64,000 nt of DNA, from assembly GCF_900188005.1 (NCBI RefSeq), contig NZ_FZNR01000003.1:124001-188000 (forward strand), read 5' to 3'. Below are positions 53,578-62,313 of this stretch, in pieces. The stretch comes from Actinoplanes regularis (GTDB lineage Bacteria; Actinomycetota; Actinomycetes; Mycobacteriales; Micromonosporaceae). The notes beneath the pieces are model-generated. The model was not told the DNA's origin, made no database searches, and was given only the letters and a program-made list of their open reading frames with translations. A program made the position numbers and the translations under genes. Positions within the stretch are counted from its first letter, which is position 1. Each line of letters opens with the position of its first letter.

Positions 53578-55449
53578 GTGGATGAAACTGGGCATTCCGG
53601 AGACACCGGAGCCGCGGGTGGCGGCAACGGTGCCGACGCGCGTGACCACAATCGGATGAATGGCTGGGTAAACGGCGAAAACCCGTGGTCGAACGCCGGT
53701 GCGGCGCTGGAACAGGAGGCTGACGTGCCCTCGTGGCGGCGCGCCAACATCAGCCGGCAGCCGTTCCCGGAGCGTCCGTTTGGGCCCGCTCCCAGTTCGG
53801 CCGTGCCGGCCCAGGTGCCACCGCCACCGGGTTTCGTGGACCCCCCGCCGCTCACCGAGATTCCCCCTTCCGGGAACAACGACATACCGTCGGCCTGGCC
53901 CGGCGATCGCAGCCGGTTGGCTGACATTCTCGGTCACCGACCGCGTCCGGTCGATCCTGACCCGGGCGCGTCGCCCTCCAGCGCACCCCCTTATCCGTAC
54001 GAGGGGGATCTCGACGATTCCTACCGCGTCGCCCCGCCGGCCCCCGCGCAACGCGCCGCTGTCCCGCTGGCACGGCCACCCGCCTCCGCGCGCACCGATT
54101 GGACGCCCGGCGAGCCGGGCCAGAACCAGGGAGCTCCACTGAGTCGTACCGACGCGCAGTCCGAACCGATCCGCTCCAGGCACGCGCTGGTCAACGACAC
54201 GTTGGCGCAGGGCCTGCCCCGGGCGGAACCTGTCGCGCAGGCGGGCGACCAGCGGTCGGCGGATGGCGAGCCGGGGCTGCCGACGTACGATGCCGCCAGT
54301 TTCTCGCGCCGGAGCTACGAGCCGGTGCCGGTCCCCTTCGGCCCGCCCGGCTACCCCGGCTCCGCGGAGGATTCCAGCTCCGCGCCGGGTGACGAGCCGA
54401 GCGGGGCACTGCCCCAGCGCGTCCCGGCCCAGCCGGACGTGCCCCGAGTTCCGGAGCCGCCCTCCGTGGAGCCATCGGCCGAAGCGCCCGCCCTGGCGCG
54501 AATCGCCACACACCTGCGCCGCGGTGACGTCGTCCCGGCGCAGGAGCGCCAGGAGGGCTTCGATGTGCAGGCCATCCTCGCCGCGGTACGTGAGGTGCCG
54601 GGCGTGCGTGACGCCTCGCTGCGCGCCACTCCGGCCGGTGCGCACAGCCTCCGGCTGGACCTCGCCGACGGCGCCGACGCGGCCGAGGTGAGCCGTCAGG
54701 TGGCCCGCCTGCTGCAGGACCGGATGGGTCTGGACGCGGCGATGCCCGGCGCGTTCGGGGGCGCCCCGATCGCGCCGCCGGCCCGAGTCGTGCCCACCCA
54801 GGCCACCCGTCCCGGCCGCGCCCCGGTCCGGCCGGTCTCGTCGGCTCCGCTGCCGGCCGCCACGACCTCCGCGCCACCCGCCCCGGCCTTCGTGCCGCCC
54901 GCCGCTCCCGCTCCCGCTCCGGTGCCGGTCTCCGCGGTTCCGGTGGCGCCGGTGTCGCCGGCGCCCCTGGTGGAGAAGCCGGCCGCCGTCCTCCCGCGCG
55001 ACCTCAACCAGCCTCGCCCACTCGACCCGGGCGATCGTCCCGGCCCCCGCGTGTTGATCGAGAACGTGCACGTCAACACGTTCGGTGCGGACGCCACCGT
55101 GGAGGTGCGGCTGCGCGCCGGTGACCGGAGTACCTCCGGTGTCGCCACCGGCCCGGCCGTCGACGGTTATCTGCTGCGTCTCTGCGCCACGGCCACCGCC
55201 GGCGCGGTCGACGAGCTGCTCTCCACCACCACGCACGCCGATGGCCCGGCCCGCTGCTTCGTGGAGCACGCGGCCGCCGTCTCGTTCGGATCCACCCAGG
55301 TCGCGGTGGTGGTGCTGCTGCTCTCCTGCGGGGGCGGCTGGGTCGAGCAGCTGGCCGGCTCGGCCGTGGTCACCGGTGATGACCGGCACGCCATGGTCCG
55401 CGCCACACTGGCCGCCGTCAACCGCCGCGTCGAGGCACTGTTGGCCTAG
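53578..55449 (+). CDS. Large proline-rich protein with conserved C-terminal domain, function unknown
   Basis: A 623-residue protein I do not recognise. Residues 1-320 are Pro/Ala-rich and probably disordered (PPPPGFVDPPPLTE, APAPVPVSAVPVAPV). A small alpha/beta domain (about 325-400, FDVQAILAAVREVPGVRDASLRATPAG) has the pattern of a ferredoxin-like fold. After a second Pro-rich linker a further domain (about 480-623) begins VLIENVHVNTFGADATVEVRLRAGD and ends AMVRATLAAVNRRVEALL. GTG 53578 follows GAGGAG. The next gene overlaps by one base (TAGTG), so the two are co-transcribed. Low-complexity linkers and two repeat-like domains suggest a scaffold or signalling role. Confidence 0.75.
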   Translation: MDETGHSGDTGAAGGGNGADARDHNRMNGWVNGENPWSNAGAALEQEADVPSWRRANISRQPFPERPFGPAPSSAVPAQVPPPPGFVDPPPLTEIPPSGNNDIPSAWPGDRSRLADILGHRPRPVDPDPGASPSSAPPYPYEGDLDDSYRVAPPAPAQRAAVPLARPPASARTDWTPGEPGQNQGAPLSRTDAQSEPIRSRHALVNDTLAQGLPRAEPVAQAGDQRSADGEPGLPTYDAASFSRRSYEPVPVPFGPPGYPGSAEDSSSAPGDEPSGALPQRVPAQPDVPRVPEPPSVEPSAEAPALARIATHLRRGDVVPAQERQEGFDVQAILAAVREVPGVRDASLRATPAGAHSLRLDLADGADAAEVSRQVARLLQDRMGLDAAMPGAFGGAPIAPPARVVPTQATRPGRAPVRPVSSAPLPAATTSAPPAPAFVPPAAPAPAPVPVSAVPVAPVSPAPLVEKPAAVLPRDLNQPRPLDPGDRPGPRVLIENVHVNTFGADATVEVRLRAGDRSTSGVATGPAVDGYLLRLCATATAGAVDELLSTTTHADGPARCFVEHAAAVSFGSTQVAVVVLLLSCGGGWVEQLAGSAVVTGDDRHAMVRATLAAVNRRVEALLA

Positions 55450-56408
55450 TGAAGGGCGCGGTTCTGGCCGGGGACAGCGAGCTGTTGCCGGAAGGTGAGG
55501 TGCCGCCACCCTGGCCCGCGCGGCGGGTCCTGGTGGGCGGCGCGATGGTGCACGTCCGTGACACCCCCGCGCTGCGGCCCGACGCCGAGCCCGCGGTCTA
55601 CGTGCACGGCCTCGGCGGCTCCTCGCAGAACTTCACCGACCTGGCCGGCCTGCTCGCCGACCGGTTCGCCGGGCAGGCCGTCGACCTTCCCGGGTTCGGC
55701 TACAGCGACCCCAGCCCGCGGTATTCGATCCCGGCCTTCGCCACCACGTTGATCGACTATCTGGAGGCGTCCGGCCGGGGCCCGGTCCATCTGGTCGGCA
55801 ACTCGCTCGGCGGCTCCATCTCGGTGCGGGTAGCCGCGCTCCGCCCCGACCTGGTGCGCACCTTGACGCTGGTCTCCCCGGCCATGCCGTTCCTCAACCC
55901 ACGCCGCACCGCGCAGGGCCCGCTGCTGCCGCTGCTCGCCCTGCCCAGGGCGGAACGCCTGATGGCCTGGGGACTGACCCGGATCACCGCGGAGCAGATG
56001 GCCGAGCAGGTGCTCGCCGCCTGCTTCGGCGACACCAGCAAGGTGCACCCGCAGCGCCGCGCCGAGGCGATGGAGGAGATCCAGCTCCGCTACACGATCG
56101 CCCACTATCCGCGCGCCTACCTGGGCACCCTGCGCGGACTGGTGGGCAGCTTCCTGCGGGCCTACCTGCCCGGCGTCAACTCGCAGTGGCGCCTGGCGGA
56201 GCGGGTGAAAGCGCCCACCCTGGTGATCGGCGGCCTCACCGACAAGATGGTCGATCCACGAGTGCCGGCCCAGGTGGCCAGGGCCATCCCGGACAGCCGG
56301 CTGCTGATCCTGCCCGGCGTCGGTCACGTCGCCCAGATGGAGGTGCCGCGCCTGGTCGGCCGGGCGATCGTCGGCATGCTCGAGGACGTGCGCTCCACCA
56401 CGGCATAA
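55449..56408 (+). CDS. Alpha/beta-hydrolase
   Basis: A 319-residue hydrolase. Motifs: VYVHGLGGSSQNF (oxyanion loop), nucleophile Ser in HLVGNSLGGSIS, Asp in VIGGLTDKMVD and His in GVGHVAQME, a complete triad. The cap region has LPLLALPRAERLMAW. It is the second gene of the unit with the proline-rich protein (1-base overlap) and precedes the DUF3152 genes. Esterase or peptidase activity on lipids is possible; substrate unknown. Confidence 0.9.
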   Translation: MKGAVLAGDSELLPEGEVPPPWPARRVLVGGAMVHVRDTPALRPDAEPAVYVHGLGGSSQNFTDLAGLLADRFAGQAVDLPGFGYSDPSPRYSIPAFATTLIDYLEASGRGPVHLVGNSLGGSISVRVAALRPDLVRTLTLVSPAMPFLNPRRTAQGPLLPLLALPRAERLMAWGLTRITAEQMAEQVLAACFGDTSKVHPQRRAEAMEEIQLRYTIAHYPRAYLGTLRGLVGSFLRAYLPGVNSQWRLAERVKAPTLVIGGLTDKMVDPRVPAQVARAIPDSRLLILPGVGHVAQMEVPRLVGRAIVGMLEDVRSTTA

Positions 56409-56472
56409 CGCCCATTACAAGATCGACTTGGGTGGGTGTGAGCGGTGCTCATGTGCGAGGCTGAAACTCAAG

Positions 56473-57354
56473 ATGATCTCTCCAGTTTCGTCCGTTCTCG
56501 ACCCGGAGGCTCCGCCGCCCGCGGAGGACCGCTGGCGCCAGTGGTGGCTCGCGCTGTTCGCGGTCACGATGGTGCTGCTCACGGTGGTCGCGGTGATTTC
56601 GCGCCGATCCGGTTCGCAGTCCGGGGCCGCCTCGCCTGCGGCCGCCCTCTCGCCGTCCGCGCGGCCCTCCGCGGTGCCTTCGGCGCGGCATCCGGAGTCG
56701 GCCCCGGCTTCGCCTTCGGCCACCTCGCCGCTGGTCGACCCCGAGGTGCTGCAGATCGCGGGCGCGGTCCCGACGCGCGGTTCAGGCACTTTCCGGTACG
56801 CCGACAAGCGCGGCCCGATCATGGGAACCAAGGGACCGGTACGCCGTTTCCGAGTGGCCGTGGAGAAGGGCAGCGGCGAGACCGCGGACGCGTTCGCCGC
56901 CCAGGTGGTGAGCGCGCTCGGTGACAAGCGCAGCTGGATCGGCGACGGAACGCTGCGCATGCAGCTGGTCGGCGAGCACGAACCGGCCGACTTCACGGTG
57001 TTCCTGGCCACCCGGGACACGGCCGGCGCCATGTGCCAGCGGGGTGGCACGAACATCCGGATCGGTGGGGTGCCGTACACGTCCTGCCGGGCGACCGGTC
57101 AGGCGATCATCAACCTGGACCGGTACCGCAAGTCGGCCAAGCCCTACCTGAACGCCAAGGTCCCGCTCGCGGTGTACCGCGACTACGTGATCAACCACGA
57201 GGTCGGGCACGAACTGGGCCATCACCACGAGGGCTGCCCGAGAGCGGGCGGCCCGGCGCCGGTGATGGTCCAGCAGACCCTGACCACCCGTGGATGTGTC
57301 CCGTACGCCTGGCCTCGCCTGCGCGGCAAGCCGCTCGTCGGACCCGGGCTCTGA
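56473..57354 (+). CDS. DUF3152 membrane-anchored zinc-protease-like protein
   Basis: A 293-residue protein with one membrane helix (about 25-46), a Ser/Ala/Pro linker and a C-terminal domain (about 100-293). The metal site is HEVGHELGHHHEGCP, giving HExxH with a third His as in the metzincin-like group. Preceding strands read FRYADKRGPIMG, FRVAVEKGSGE and DFTVFLATRD, the DUF3152 pattern. It resembles M. tuberculosis Rv3207c. The active site faces outside. ATG 56473 is chosen because the frame upstream has only TTG or unlikely starts. A paralogue follows. Confidence 0.85.
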   Translation: MISPVSSVLDPEAPPPAEDRWRQWWLALFAVTMVLLTVVAVISRRSGSQSGAASPAAALSPSARPSAVPSARHPESAPASPSATSPLVDPEVLQIAGAVPTRGSGTFRYADKRGPIMGTKGPVRRFRVAVEKGSGETADAFAAQVVSALGDKRSWIGDGTLRMQLVGEHEPADFTVFLATRDTAGAMCQRGGTNIRIGGVPYTSCRATGQAIINLDRYRKSAKPYLNAKVPLAVYRDYVINHEVGHELGHHHEGCPRAGGPAPVMVQQTLTTRGCVPYAWPRLRGKPLVGPGL

Positions 57355-57534
57355 CTCCCGCCCCGCCGGCCGGTCCGCCCGGTGTCGCCGGATCGCGCGA
57401 GGCGGACCGGCTCTACGCGCGGGCCGACTCGGATCCTCCAGGTGGGTGCGGGTGCGCGGTGGGGTGTGGTTCTTCCGGTGGGGAATGCGATTCCCCTGTG
57501 ACGGGCGGCGAGTCATGGCAGGCTGGCCATTGTT

Positions 57535-60039
57535 ATGGCAAACGCGACAAATGCCTCTTCTGATCCGGCAGCCGGCGCGACCCCGCCCGCCGCCGGTCGG
57601 CGTGCCCGCAACGAGCCCGCCGACCGACGCGCCCGCAATGAACCGACCCGAGCGAAGGCGACGGCCGCGGCGACCGGGACGTCGACGAAGAGCGTCGTCA
57701 CCGCACCGGCCGACAGCGCGAAGACCACCCGGGCGAGGAACGCCGCCGGCGAACCGGCCAAGCCCCAATCCGCTGAAAAATCCCCGGTGCCGAAAGCGGC
57801 CAAGACCTCCGGGCCGCGCGGCGACGTCACCGAGGAGCAGGCGGCCCCGCCGCGGTCCGCCCGGGCCACGACGCCACGCAAGACCGTCACCCAGGCCGCC
57901 GATCAGGTCCCGCATGCCACAGCCGAGCAGGAGGAGCCCGGCCCGTCCGGCGGCCGGCATCGTCGCAAGGCCGAGCCGCTCGAGAACTCCACCGGCCGCC
58001 ACCGGATGACCGCGGACAGCCCCCGAGCTCGGCACCGAGCCGAACCGTCCGCGGAGGCGCCCCAGTCCCCGCCGGACGTCGACCCGGAGACCGGATTGCC
58101 GCCCGGCATGACCCGCGGAATCCTGGAGCTGGCCGCGGAGCGCCTGGCCGCGTCTCGTTCCGTTCAGCCCACCGACGGGGAAGAGCCCGAGCCGGCCGAG
58201 GAGCCCCCGCGCCCAGCCGCACGTCGAACCGGGCGTTCCGCGGGGACTCCCGGCCTGCGCGCCCCGGGCGCGTCGACCGCCGGTACCCGCCCGGGTCTCG
58301 GCTCCCGGCCGCCCCTGGCCTCCCGCCCGCCGGCCGGCCCGCCCGAGGCGGTACGCCCGCCGACCAACTATGCCGAACCGGAGCCGCGCCGCCCGCGAGC
58401 CACTTCACCCGACGAGACCGCGGCTGACCCGTCGGATTCGGATTCCGGGCCCGGACGTCCCGCCCGCCGCCGTCCGATCGTCCGCCCGGCCCCGCCGGTG
58501 TCGCCCGCACCGCTGAGTCACCCGGCCCCGCCCGTGTCGCTGAGCCATCCGCAGCAGTTTGTCCAGCCGCTGGTGACGGCAGCGGGCGACTCGTCGTGGC
58601 AGCCCGAGTCCTCGGCGGCGTACCAGGGATCGGGCGTACCGCAATCGCCTGCGGTTTTCCAGCCGGAAGAGCTGCTCGCGGCCCCGCCAGGTGACACCGC
58701 GCCCGATACCGCCGAGATCCCTCAGGTGGTCCCCGAGCCGGAGACCGAGAGCCCCGTCGGGTTCTGGTCGACCACCGATCATCCGCCGGCGGGTCTGCCG
58801 CGCAGCGTCCGTCTCCCCGCGACTCTTCCCGAGGGCCTCTGGCACCAGACCATCCGTCGGCCGGCCCCCGACGACCACCCGACTGACGAGCAGCCGGCTT
58901 GCGTCGAAGCGCCGGAGAACGCGCCGCTGGCCAGCACGGCACCGGACAGCACGGCACCGGACAGGGCAGCACCGGACAGGGCAGCACCGGACAGCGCAGC
59001 ACCGGACAGCGCAGCGCCGGACAGTGCAGCGCCGGACAACGCGGCGCTGGTCAGCCCGGTGCTGGAGGACGAGGTCCCGGAGTTCGAGCCGCCCGCGAAC
59101 CGGCTCCCGCATCAGCCCGTCCCCGCCCGGCCGCCCTCCGGTGACGACGCGCCGATCGTCGAGATCGACCGCACCGTCCCCCCGCCGGACGTCGACGGGC
59201 CCGCCGAACTCCACGCGCGGCTGACCCCGTCCGGCCGCAAACTGCTACGTCGGCGCCGCCGGGTCACCTTCATGGCGTACCTCCTGGTCGTCGCCATGGT
59301 CCTGGTGATCGGCCATGAGCTGCGGGATCGGCGGCAACCCGCCGCGGTCGAGGGCGGGGCCGCGCGACACGCGGCCGAGCCGATCGGCGCCGCCGCGCCG
59401 CGGCAGGATCCGGACCGGACGGATCAGGTGGGCTCGGTGCAGGGCGCCGAGCCGACCGCCGACAAGCCGTCCGGCAGGCCGGGCTATCTGACGTACGTCA
59501 CGACGCGCGGCCCGATCCTCGGCGAGTCGGGCGACCTGTACCAGTTCAGGGTCGCTGTCGAGGAGACGGTGCCCGGCGTCTCGGCCGACGACTTCGCCGA
59601 GATGATCGATCGCACCCTGGGCGACGAGCGGAGCTGGATCGCCGACGGCAAGGTGCGCCTGCGCCGGATCCCGAAGCCGGACGGCCACCCGGACTTCACG
59701 ATCTACCTGGTCTCTCCCGAGACGTCGGAGAAGATGTGCGCCGTGGGCGGCCTGCACACCGAGGGTTTCACGTCGTGCCGGGTGCCCCGCCAGGTGATCA
59801 TCAACGGTGACCGCTGGGCTTCCGGGATCCCGGATTACAAGGGCCACCTGGACGAATATCGCCAGTACACGCTCAACCACGAGGTCGGGCACGAGTTCGG
59901 GCACGGTCACGAGGCCTGTCCGGGCAAGGGGAAGCCCGCGCCGGTGATGCAGCAGCAGACGTTCGGTCTGGACGGCTGCACCCGCAACTCGTGGCCGTTC
60001 CTGCACGGCAAGCGGTACGCCGGTGAGCCGAGCCCGTGA
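57535..60039 (+). CDS. DUF3152 protein with a very long disordered N-terminus
   Basis: An 834-residue protein. Residues 1-570 are low-complexity Pro/Ala/Arg/Glu-rich sequence with a run of nine or more four-residue TAPD/AAPD repeats (58930-59040, a 12-base repeat). One membrane helix (about 578-600, MAYLLVVAMVLVIGH) is followed by the DUF3152 domain (about 640-834): YLTYVTTRGPILGESGDLYQFRVAVEETV, DFTIYLVSPETSEKMC and the metal site HEVGHEFGHGHEACPG. So the disordered part is cytoplasmic and the protease-like domain outside. ATG 57535; a shorter start in the long tail cannot be excluded. It is next to moeZ, as Rv3207c is next to moeB1. Confidence 0.85.
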   Translation: MANATNASSDPAAGATPPAAGRRARNEPADRRARNEPTRAKATAAATGTSTKSVVTAPADSAKTTRARNAAGEPAKPQSAEKSPVPKAAKTSGPRGDVTEEQAAPPRSARATTPRKTVTQAADQVPHATAEQEEPGPSGGRHRRKAEPLENSTGRHRMTADSPRARHRAEPSAEAPQSPPDVDPETGLPPGMTRGILELAAERLAASRSVQPTDGEEPEPAEEPPRPAARRTGRSAGTPGLRAPGASTAGTRPGLGSRPPLASRPPAGPPEAVRPPTNYAEPEPRRPRATSPDETAADPSDSDSGPGRPARRRPIVRPAPPVSPAPLSHPAPPVSLSHPQQFVQPLVTAAGDSSWQPESSAAYQGSGVPQSPAVFQPEELLAAPPGDTAPDTAEIPQVVPEPETESPVGFWSTTDHPPAGLPRSVRLPATLPEGLWHQTIRRPAPDDHPTDEQPACVEAPENAPLASTAPDSTAPDRAAPDRAAPDSAAPDSAAPDSAAPDNAALVSPVLEDEVPEFEPPANRLPHQPVPARPPSGDDAPIVEIDRTVPPPDVDGPAELHARLTPSGRKLLRRRRRVTFMAYLLVVAMVLVIGHELRDRRQPAAVEGGAARHAAEPIGAAAPRQDPDRTDQVGSVQGAEPTADKPSGRPGYLTYVTTRGPILGESGDLYQFRVAVEETVPGVSADDFAEMIDRTLGDERSWIADGKVRLRRIPKPDGHPDFTIYLVSPETSEKMCAVGGLHTEGFTSCRVPRQVIINGDRWASGIPDYKGHLDEYRQYTLNHEVGHEFGHGHEACPGKGKPAPVMQQQTFGLDGCTRNSWPFLHGKRYAGEPSP

Positions 60040-60147
60040 ATATTCCGCGATCCCGCATGTCGGGCCGTGGCCGACGTCATGGGCGCGAAGCCGTCGAACG
60101 AGCAACAATGGGCGGCGATCCTTACCACCGAACCCGGGGAGTGAATT

Positions 60148-61329
60148 GTGGCTCTGCCCCCGCTCGTCGAGCCGGCCGCTGAGCTGAGCGTCGACGAGAT
60201 CCGCCGCTATTCGCGTCACCTGATCATCCCCGACGTCGGGATGGACGGGCAGAAGCGGCTGAAGAACGCGAAGGTCCTCGCGGTCGGCGCGGGCGGCCTC
60301 GGCTCGCCGACGCTGATGTACCTCGCCGCGGCCGGCGTGGGCACGCTCGGCATCATCGACTTCGACACCGTCGACGAGTCCAACCTGCAGCGGCAGATCA
60401 TCCACGGCGTCTCCGACGTCGGCACGCCCAAGGCGGAGTCGGCCGCGCGCAGCATCGCGGAGATCAACCCGCTGGTGAACGTGGTCATCCACAACACCGC
60501 GCTGGACCGCGACAACGTCAAAGAGATCTTCAGCCAGTACGACCTGATCGTCGACGGCACCGACAACTTCGCGACGCGTTACATGGTCAACGACGCCGCG
60601 GTGCTGCTCGGCAAGCCGTACGTCTGGGGTTCGATCTACCGCTTCGACGGTCAGGCCTCGGTCTTCTGGGAGGAGCACGGTCCCTGCTACCGCTGCCTCT
60701 ACCCGGAGCCTCCGCCGCCCGGCATGGTTCCGAGCTGCGCCGAGGGCGGCGTCCTCGGCGTGCTCTGCGCGTCGATCGGCTCGATCCAGGTCAACGAGGC
60801 GATCAAGCTGATCACCGGCATCGGTGAGCCGCTGGTCGGCCGCCTGATGGTCTACGACGCCCTGGAGATGGAGTACCGCAGGATCAAGGTCCGTAAGGAC
60901 CCGAACTGCGCGCTCTGCGGGGAGAACCCGACCGTCACCGACCTGCTCGAGGACTACGAGGACTTCTGCGGCGCGGTCTCCGAGGAGGCCCAGGAGGCGG
61001 TGACCGGCTCGACCATCACCGCCCGTGAGCTCAAGGAGTGGCAGGACTCCGGCAAGGACGTGTTCCTGGTCGACGTCCGTGAGCCGGCCGAGTGGGAGAT
61101 CAACCGGATCCCGGGCGCGGTCCTGATCCCCAAGGGCGAGGTCCTCTCCGGCGAGGCGCTGTCGCGGTTCCCGCAGGACCGGCAGATCGTGCTGCACTGC
61201 AAGTCGGGCGTGCGCTCGGCGGAGGCGCTGGCGGCGCTCAAGGCGGCCGGCTTCAAGGACGCGGTGCACGTCCAGGGCGGCATCGTCTCCTGGGTCAACA
61301 CCGTCGACCCGTCGCTGCCGTCGTACTGA
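60148..61329 (+). CDS. moeZ: MoeZ: adenylyltransferase/sulfurtransferase
   Basis: A 393-residue enzyme with a ThiF/MoeB adenylation domain and a C-terminal rhodanese domain. Motifs: VGAGGLGSPTLMYLAAAG (ATP loop), DESNLQRQIIHG (Arg finger region), zinc Cys pairs CYRCLYP and CALCGEN, and the rhodanese active Cys in LHCKSGVRSAEAL. It activates the C-terminus of sulphur-carrier proteins and hands over sulphur, serving molybdopterin, thioquinolobactin, CysO-type cysteine synthesis and tRNA thiolation in actinomycetes. Start GTG 60148. It lies downstream of the DUF3152 gene on the same strand. Confidence 0.93.
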   Translation: MALPPLVEPAAELSVDEIRRYSRHLIIPDVGMDGQKRLKNAKVLAVGAGGLGSPTLMYLAAAGVGTLGIIDFDTVDESNLQRQIIHGVSDVGTPKAESAARSIAEINPLVNVVIHNTALDRDNVKEIFSQYDLIVDGTDNFATRYMVNDAAVLLGKPYVWGSIYRFDGQASVFWEEHGPCYRCLYPEPPPPGMVPSCAEGGVLGVLCASIGSIQVNEAIKLITGIGEPLVGRLMVYDALEMEYRRIKVRKDPNCALCGENPTVTDLLEDYEDFCGAVSEEAQEAVTGSTITARELKEWQDSGKDVFLVDVREPAEWEINRIPGAVLIPKGEVLSGEALSRFPQDRQIVLHCKSGVRSAEALAALKAAGFKDAVHVQGGIVSWVNTVDPSLPSY

Positions 61330-61456
61330 TCGTTTCGGAGGTCGGCGCCGCGGTGCCGACCTCCGAAGTGTGACAGCCCAGTGTCAGAATCGGACCATTG
61401 CGACAGATGGTCGAACGTGACGGCGAATCACGAGATCGGCGGGTAGCTTCTCTATC

Positions 61457-62263
61457 GTGGTCGATATCGATGCCGCCATCGGTTACGTCGTGGCCCATGG
61501 TGACCCAGTCGAGCGCGCACGCCTGTCCTACCTGCGGACAGGTCAGCCAGCGTCTCCGGAGATCATTGACCGGCTCTCCGACGGTCAGATGGCGGCGGGC
61601 GGCTGGCCCGCGTCAGCCGACGGCCAGGTCCCATCGATCGATGCCACCTGCTTCCGCCTCAGCGAGCTCGACGACCTCGGTGGTCTGCAGGCCGGTCCGG
61701 TCGCCGAGCGCGCGCTGCAGTGGCTGGCCGACGCCCAGCGCTCCGACGGCACCTGGCAGGAGCACGAGTCGCTGGCCGGCGAGGCCCCGGCCTGGGCGAT
61801 GCCCGGCGACCCGGAGGCCACGCTCTACCTGACCTCGGTGGCCGGCTTCTGGCTGACCGCGGCCGCCGTCGAGATCGACCCGTACCAGACTCGCGGCCGC
61901 TATGCCGATGTGCTCGCCCGCGCCGCCGGCTTCGTCGCCTCCCAGTTGCGGCCGGACGGGTCGTGGCCGTCGTTCCTCGCGGCCGGCTGGCACGCGATCG
62001 GGCTGCTTCACCAGCAGCAGTACTTCTACGAGTCGTCCCGGGTGCAGATAGTCCTCGGTGAGCGGCTGTCCGAGATGGCACCGGCCGATGCGGCCGCGAT
62101 GGCGGCCGCGCTGCGCCGGGTCAACCTGGGCGACGACTGGCTGCTTCGGAACGCGAGGAAGAGGCTGGCCGAGACCCAGCGGCCGGACGGCGGCTGGGAC
62201 AGCAACGAGGGCCCGATCTTCGACGTCAACATCACTCTGACCGCGCTGCGCGCCTGCCGCTGA
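61457..62263 (+). CDS. Prenyltransferase/squalene-cyclase-like repeat protein
   Basis: A 268-residue all-helical protein with four QW-like repeats: LSDGQMAAGGWP, DAQRSDGTWQEH, SQLRPDGSWPSF and TQRPDGGWDSNEG, each a helix pair as in the alpha/alpha-toroid of squalene-hopene cyclase and protein prenyltransferases. It is less than half the size of a cyclase and shows no DxDD motif, so it is unlikely to be a cyclase. GTG 61457. It stands alone between moeZ and the GT2 gene. Function unknown; a lipid-binding or auxiliary role is possible. Confidence 0.8.
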   Translation: MVDIDAAIGYVVAHGDPVERARLSYLRTGQPASPEIIDRLSDGQMAAGGWPASADGQVPSIDATCFRLSELDDLGGLQAGPVAERALQWLADAQRSDGTWQEHESLAGEAPAWAMPGDPEATLYLTSVAGFWLTAAAVEIDPYQTRGRYADVLARAAGFVASQLRPDGSWPSFLAAGWHAIGLLHQQQYFYESSRVQIVLGERLSEMAPADAAAMAAALRRVNLGDDWLLRNARKRLAETQRPDGGWDSNEGPIFDVNITLTALRACR

Positions 62264-62270
62264 AACGAAC

Positions 62271-62304
62271 GTGGGCCCGGCCGATCGAGATCGGCCGGGC
62301 CCAC
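62271..62304. terminator. Bidirectional terminator between the QW-repeat protein and GT2 genes
   Basis: A perfect 15-base stem GTGGGCCCGGCCGAT (62271-62285) with 62290-62304, loop CGAG, between the two convergent stops. Confidence 0.85.
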
Positions 62305-62313
62305 GGACAGACC

